DNA of 64,000 bases, from the NCBI RefSeq assembly GCF_000025185.1, contig NC_013720.1, positions 1,116,001 through 1,180,000 of the forward strand, written 5' to 3'. This DNA comes from Pirellula staleyi DSM 6068 (GTDB lineage Bacteria; Planctomycetota; Planctomycetia; Pirellulales; Pirellulaceae). How positions within the stretch are numbered: position 1 is the stretch's first letter; each line of letters starts with the position of its first letter. The notes under the pieces were generated by a model. That model saw only the letters and a program-made list of their open reading frames with translations, ran no database searches and was not told the DNA's origin. Made by a program: the position numbers and the translations under genes. Positions 60,677-64,000 of the stretch are shown here, piece by piece.

Positions 60677-60964
60677 CTAGTCGAGTACGGCGAGGATGTC
60701 TTCTTCGCTGACGATCAGGAGTTCTTCGTCAGCCACCTTGATTTCCGTACCGGCCCAAGGTGAGAGGACAACGCGGTCCCCTTCCGACACTTGCACAGCT
60801 GCCCGGGTGCCATCGGCCAGCAGGCGGCCATCGCCGACGCTCAGCACGCGCCCTTCCTGCGATTTTTCTTGGGCCGCTCCAGGCAGCACGATGCCGCCGC
60901 TCGTCTTTTCTTCACGAGTCATTCGTTTCACAACCACTTTGTCGCCAATCGGAACCACGCGCAT
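60677..60964 (-). CDS. groES: GroES-type co-chaperonin
   Basis: The ATG at 60964 gives 95 residues. The GroES fold is clear: VVPIGDKVVVKRMTREEKTS, GGIVLPGAAQEKSQ (the mobile loop that binds GroEL), the GEGRVLSVGDGR-like segment and EGDRVVLSPWAGTEIKVADE. It caps the GroEL barrel. groEL does not follow it, so this is a detached copy, and planctomycetes often carry several groE loci. No CIRCE element (TTAGCACTC/GAGTGCTAA) is seen upstream. A frame to 61090 extends upstream without GroES similarity. Confidence 0.92.
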   Translation of the reverse strand: MRVVPIGDKVVVKRMTREEKTSGGIVLPGAAQEKSQEGRVLSVGDGRLLADGTRAAVQVSEGDRVVLSPWAGTEIKVADEELLIVSEEDILAVLD

Positions 60965-61436
60965 GGCACGAACATCCCCTCTAGGGTGGTAGCAGTGCAA
61001 GCTTTCGTCTCGCTGCTGGGTGGAACAGACTCCGCCCGTGCGATCCCCAAGCCAGCCGTCGATTGTGACTACCACCCCGGCCGACTGCAAGCATCAAGTT
61101 TGCTAGCAGAGACTGGAGATCGGTCGTCGCTAAGGTCGCTGACAATTCCCTTCGCAACAAACGGCATCGAAACTGAACTTGGTTCTCTCCATTGCCGATA
61201 ACCGAGGTGACAAACTTTGCGGCCTGGGACAACTTTGCCGGCAACTCTGTGGGTCAAAACGATCGGGTGGAGCTAGGAAATGCGCCTCAAGCGGTTTTCA
61301 CAACCCCCACACGAGCGTTCTTGATGCGTCCACACTGCTTCTGCTGGCATGCCATCCCGCCGCTCATCGGTTGCTGATGACGAGCGCGTGGCTGGCGATT
61401 TGCCGGCCAGCGACGCGCTCCCAGGAGGGTGAGAAC
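60965..61436. other. 472-base divergent intergenic region
   Basis: The spacer lies between groES (minus) and the coiled-coil gene (plus). No CIRCE operator, promoter box or RNA was recognised. An open frame continues upstream of the coiled-coil start but has a non-protein-like composition. Confidence 0.35.
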
Positions 61437-62804
61437 GTGACGAACGACAACTTGGAGAACGACAGCTTCGATGACGGAGCTGACGAAAACCAGCCGATCC
61501 TGCGGATCGATGGCTCGCACCGCCGTGGCAAACGGGGAGCCCCGAAGAGCGTCGAGGTGCCTCCTGCTGATGCCGTGCTGATCGTTTCGCCCGAGGAACT
61601 TCCGACCGAGGAGGTGTCGCAAGAGGTCCTGTCGTACATTGCCGGACGCGACCCAGCCGCTGTGCAGTCGCAGCTCGACGAGCAGGCGATTCAACTGGCC
61701 TCGCATATGGCCGCTCGGCTGAAAGAGCTCGATCGACGCGAGGCGACCCTCAACGCGCGGATTGCGCAGCTCGAAACCGAGGTGCGATTGTCGCGACTCG
61801 CCGATCGTGAGCGGGTGATGGCAACTGCCGAGCGCGAAAAAGAGATCGAGCAGCGCGAACAGATTCTGCATGATCTGGAACACGATTTCGCCCGCCGCGA
61901 TAGCGCCCTGCGCGAGCAAGAAGGAACGCACCAAGCGAGCGGAATCGATGCTTCGGCCCTGGCCCAGCGCGAAGATCAGCTCCGTGCTCGTCGCCAAGAC
62001 TTAGACCGCGCCGCTTCGAATTTTCACCATGCCCAGCTTTTGTGGGATCGCGAAAAAGCGACGCAGGAGCAAGCAGCCGCCGACAAACTGGCCGCAGAGC
62101 GGGCCGCTCTCGAACTCGAGTATGCCGCGCGTCACAAGCGACTCGACGAGGTGGAACTGCAGCTTCTCGCCCAAACCCAGCAAGTGGCCAGCGAACTGCG
62201 CTCGCTCAGCGACGAACGTGCCACCTGGAATGTCGAGCGCGAGCGGCAACTGCGTGCCATCGAAAAGCGATCGGCAGTCGCCGAGGAGCAGCTGGCGCGA
62301 AAAACCAAGGCCATCGCCACGCGCGAGACGATGCTCGACGAGCAGCAGCGGAGCCTGCTTACGCTGCAAGATCAACTCCACACGATGCACCGCGAAACGT
62401 TGGAAATGCGGCTGATTGCCGAGCAACTCTGGGCCCAAACGAGTGGTCGGCTCTCGACGCCGGAAGTGATGCAATCGATCGCCGCACTTCGGCTCAAACT
62501 GGCCGAGCATTATCAGATCGACCTGGCGCAAGTGGCCAAAGAGCGCGAAGAGCTTTCGCGCCTCGCCACGCGACTTGCCGAACAAGCGCGTGCCCTGGAT
62601 TCGCGTCATCAGGAGCTCAAAACCTGGCGCAGCCGCGAGCAGCAAGCGGTGGAGCACGACGCGCGACAACTCCTCGCGCAGCAAATCGAGCTCGAAGAGC
62701 AATCGAGTCGTCTCGCAGCCGAGCGTGCTACGTGGCAAGAGGAGCGCCGGCGACTACTCGCCGAGATCCGCGAACTCCGTAAAGCGGAACTGACGAGCGT
62801 ATAA
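61437..62804 (+). CDS. Long coiled-coil protein
   Basis: The GTG at 61437 is supported by AGGAGG at 61423-61428 (8-base spacing), one of the best ribosome sites in the window. The 455-residue product starts with an acidic segment, then from about residue 85 to the end is nearly continuous alpha-helix with heptad-like Leu/Ala/Glu/Arg/Gln patterns (RLKELDRREATLNARIAQLE, EQIELEEQSSRLAAERATWQ). No other domain is recognised, and the family is unknown. It may be a cytoskeletal, scaffold or partition-type protein. A frame starting at 61179 would add 86 residues of atypical composition. Confidence 0.75.
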   Translation: MTNDNLENDSFDDGADENQPILRIDGSHRRGKRGAPKSVEVPPADAVLIVSPEELPTEEVSQEVLSYIAGRDPAAVQSQLDEQAIQLASHMAARLKELDRREATLNARIAQLETEVRLSRLADRERVMATAEREKEIEQREQILHDLEHDFARRDSALREQEGTHQASGIDASALAQREDQLRARRQDLDRAASNFHHAQLLWDREKATQEQAAADKLAAERAALELEYAARHKRLDEVELQLLAQTQQVASELRSLSDERATWNVERERQLRAIEKRSAVAEEQLARKTKAIATRETMLDEQQRSLLTLQDQLHTMHRETLEMRLIAEQLWAQTSGRLSTPEVMQSIAALRLKLAEHYQIDLAQVAKEREELSRLATRLAEQARALDSRHQELKTWRSREQQAVEHDARQLLAQQIELEEQSSRLAAERATWQEERRRLLAEIRELRKAELTSV

Positions 62805-62917
62805 GCGTGGCCTCTCGAAGCGACCGCTGCGCCGCACGACCGGATGTCGATCCGCTAAGATGCAAATAAGCCAGCAGCATCTTTCGGTCGCATCGTTCGC
62901 TTACTAAACGCCGCGCT

Positions 62918-63895
62918 ATGTCCTCTTCGTCCGACAATTCGCTCCCCCGCTTGCCGCGCCTCGGTCTCCCCAACTTGGGGCTGGGCGTTGGGCTGCGGAG
63001 CTCGCATTTTGGCTACCTACTGCGCGAGCAACCAGCAGTCGATTGGCTCGAGGTACTGAGCGAAAACTACCTCGATTCGCAAGGTCGCCCCCGCGCGGTG
63101 GTTCGCACACTAGCCGAGCACTATCCGCTGGTGCTGCATGGCGTTTCTCTCTCGATTGGCAGCACCGATCCGCTGAACTTTGGGTATCTCGAAAAGCTTC
63201 GCGCGCTGGCCGCCGAAACCGAGGCCCGCTGGGTGAGCGATCACTTGTGCTGGACCGGTGTGATGGGGCGCAATTCGCACGATCTGCTTCCCCTCCCCCT
63301 CACCGAAACTTGCCTCGCGCATGTCGCCGCGCGCGTCCATGCGGTGCAAGAGTTCTTGGGTAGGCCGATCGTTCTCGAAAACCCTAGCTCTTACATCACC
63401 TTCGCGCAATCCACGTTAGGTGAAGCAGAGTTCCTGGCTACCCTCTCCCAGCAAACGGGCTGTGGTCTATTATTAGATCTTAATAACGTCTTGGTCTCTT
63501 GCATCAATCATGGATGGGACCCCATTGAGTATTTAGATACCATTCCAGCCGATCGCGTTGTGCAGATGCATTTGGCGGGACATACTAAACTCGCCACGCA
63601 CTTATTAGATACCCACGATGGTCCGGTAATCGATCCCGTTTGGCAGCTCTTTGCCTATGCGACTCAAAAAACCGGAGCCGTTAGTACCCTACTGGAATGG
63701 GACGCTAAAATTCCAGAGTTTCCCGTCGTGCATGCGGAAGTGCTGCGGGCGAAATCGATGATCGAGCAGTACCTCAATCAGTCGGCGGATAGCATTCGCG
63801 CGAGTTGCCGTGAATATGCCAGTCGCGAGGCTTCTGAGCCTCAATCGCTGGCGATTCCACACCCTTCGACACTCGCTACCGCAGAAGTGGAGTAG
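62918..63895 (+). CDS. DUF692 family protein (MbnB/TglH-like multinuclear iron enzyme)
   Basis: The 325-residue TIM-barrel protein carries the DUF692 metal ligands: His74 (LVLHGVSLSIG), Asp108-His109 (WVSDHLCW), Glu154 (VLENPSSYI), Asp187 (LLLDLNNV), His218 and His222 (MHLAGHT), and Asp231/His233 (DTHDG). DUF692 enzymes such as MbnB modify cysteine residues of RiPP precursors with a multi-iron centre. A DUF2063 partner begins 4 bases after its stop. About 63460-63720 is markedly A+T-richer, with TTA/ATT codons, than the rest. No precursor peptide gene is visible upstream. Confidence 0.88.
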   Translation: MSSSSDNSLPRLPRLGLPNLGLGVGLRSSHFGYLLREQPAVDWLEVLSENYLDSQGRPRAVVRTLAEHYPLVLHGVSLSIGSTDPLNFGYLEKLRALAAETEARWVSDHLCWTGVMGRNSHDLLPLPLTETCLAHVAARVHAVQEFLGRPIVLENPSSYITFAQSTLGEAEFLATLSQQTGCGLLLDLNNVLVSCINHGWDPIEYLDTIPADRVVQMHLAGHTKLATHLLDTHDGPVIDPVWQLFAYATQKTGAVSTLLEWDAKIPEFPVVHAEVLRAKSMIEQYLNQSADSIRASCREYASREASEPQSLAIPHPSTLATAEVE

Positions 63896-63898
63896 GCT

Positions 63899-64000
63899 GT
63901 GAATCGTCGCGAATTACCGCTGGAAACCTTACAGCAATGGATGCTCACGGCTATTGCGCACCCAGGTGGAATCCGCGCGGGTCTTGATGCTGCGCAGCGC
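63899..64000 (+). CDS. DUF2063-type protein (MbnC/HvfC-like), cut by the window edge
   Basis: A GTG start at 63899 follows the DUF692 stop by 3 bases. The visible 34 residues (for example LPLETLQQWMLTAIAHPGG) fit the N-terminal helical region of DUF2063 proteins, which partner DUF692 enzymes in copper-related and other RiPP clusters. The gene continues beyond the window and the domain cannot be checked in full. Confidence 0.6.
   Translation, partial: MNRRELPLETLQQWMLTAIAHPGGIRAGLDAAQR

Noticed and set aside
60677-61200. CIRCE operator upstream of groES
   Set aside because: The TTAGCACTC and GAGTGCTAA arms are not present in the 472-base upstream region.
1-64000. CRISPR array, tRNA or rRNA genes
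   Set aside because: No regular spaced repeats, no tRNA T-loop GGTTCGA-type signature with acceptor pairing, and no rRNA-like sequence were seen.

Overview
The window (about 58% G+C by eye) comes from a planctomycete, most likely Pirellula-like. The evidence is the giant secreted beta-propeller, HEAT-repeat and CxxCH proteins, which in this form are almost confined to the Planctomycetes/PVC group. Further signs are many secreted proteins of unknown function, sparse Shine-Dalgarno sites with frequent GTG and TTG starts, short operons, and a futalosine-pathway menaquinone gene. I see no rRNA, tRNA or CRISPR array.

Layout. 1-5.8 kb: a propeller/dehydrogenase gene, a separate cytochrome-c/HEAT gene and a DUF1566-type secreted protein. 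6.1-6.9 kb: an SDR oxidoreductase. 7.3-15.7 kb: a seven-gene envelope operon (RDD, SpoIIM-like, membrane protein, DUF4129, DUF4350, MoxR ATPase, DUF58). 15.7-19.7 kb, minus strand: an RluA pseudouridine synthase, a thioredoxin-fold DUF255 protein and a second SDR. 19.9-21.8 kb, minus strand: a candidate 55-residue gene with its own terminator, then a tandem-GGDEF protein. 22.0-27.0 kb, minus strand: a compact set of phage-head genes (unknown/scaffold-like, decoration protein, major capsid protein, DUF1320, portal, small protein) with no terminase, tail, lysis or integrase gene in view. 27.4-30.4 kb: a PBP4-type peptidase, a strongly structured putative RNA and mqnE. 30.5-33.7 kb: a membrane protein, LspA, a DksA/TraR protein and a low-molecular-weight phosphatase. 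33.8-37.3 kb: a 1168-residue propeller/HEAT/cytochrome c protein. 37.4-43.0 kb, minus strand: a small protein, PIN/TRAM protein, dGTPase-like protein, ABC exporter and response regulator. 43.4-47.6 kb: a Ycf48-like/CBM9-like giant and an RNase HII-like protein. 47.6-50.9 kb: two TatA-type genes, small membrane proteins, ScpA and a REP-associated transposase flanked by inverted REP hairpins. 51.0-58.0 kb: a six-gene deoxy-sugar (probably L-fucose-type) catabolic operon divergent from a XylR-like regulator. 58.0-64.0 kb: two secreted proteins, an orphan GroES, a coiled-coil protein and a DUF692-DUF2063 pair cut by the window edge.

How genes work together. The 7.3-15.7 kb genes are tightly packed with overlapping stops and starts, and resemble MoxR/DUF58 chaperone-like envelope operons. 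The sugar operon plausibly oxidises an aldose to a lactone, opens it and processes the acid, although no dehydratase or aldolase lies within it. The phage-head genes could be a relic, a gene transfer agent part or a domesticated capsid. Several palindromic repeat families sit between genes. One of them (consensus arms GTATTTCC and GGAAATAC) recurs just after stop codons in both the phage island and the sugar operon.

All assignments come from reading the sequence and from family knowledge. No database search was run.
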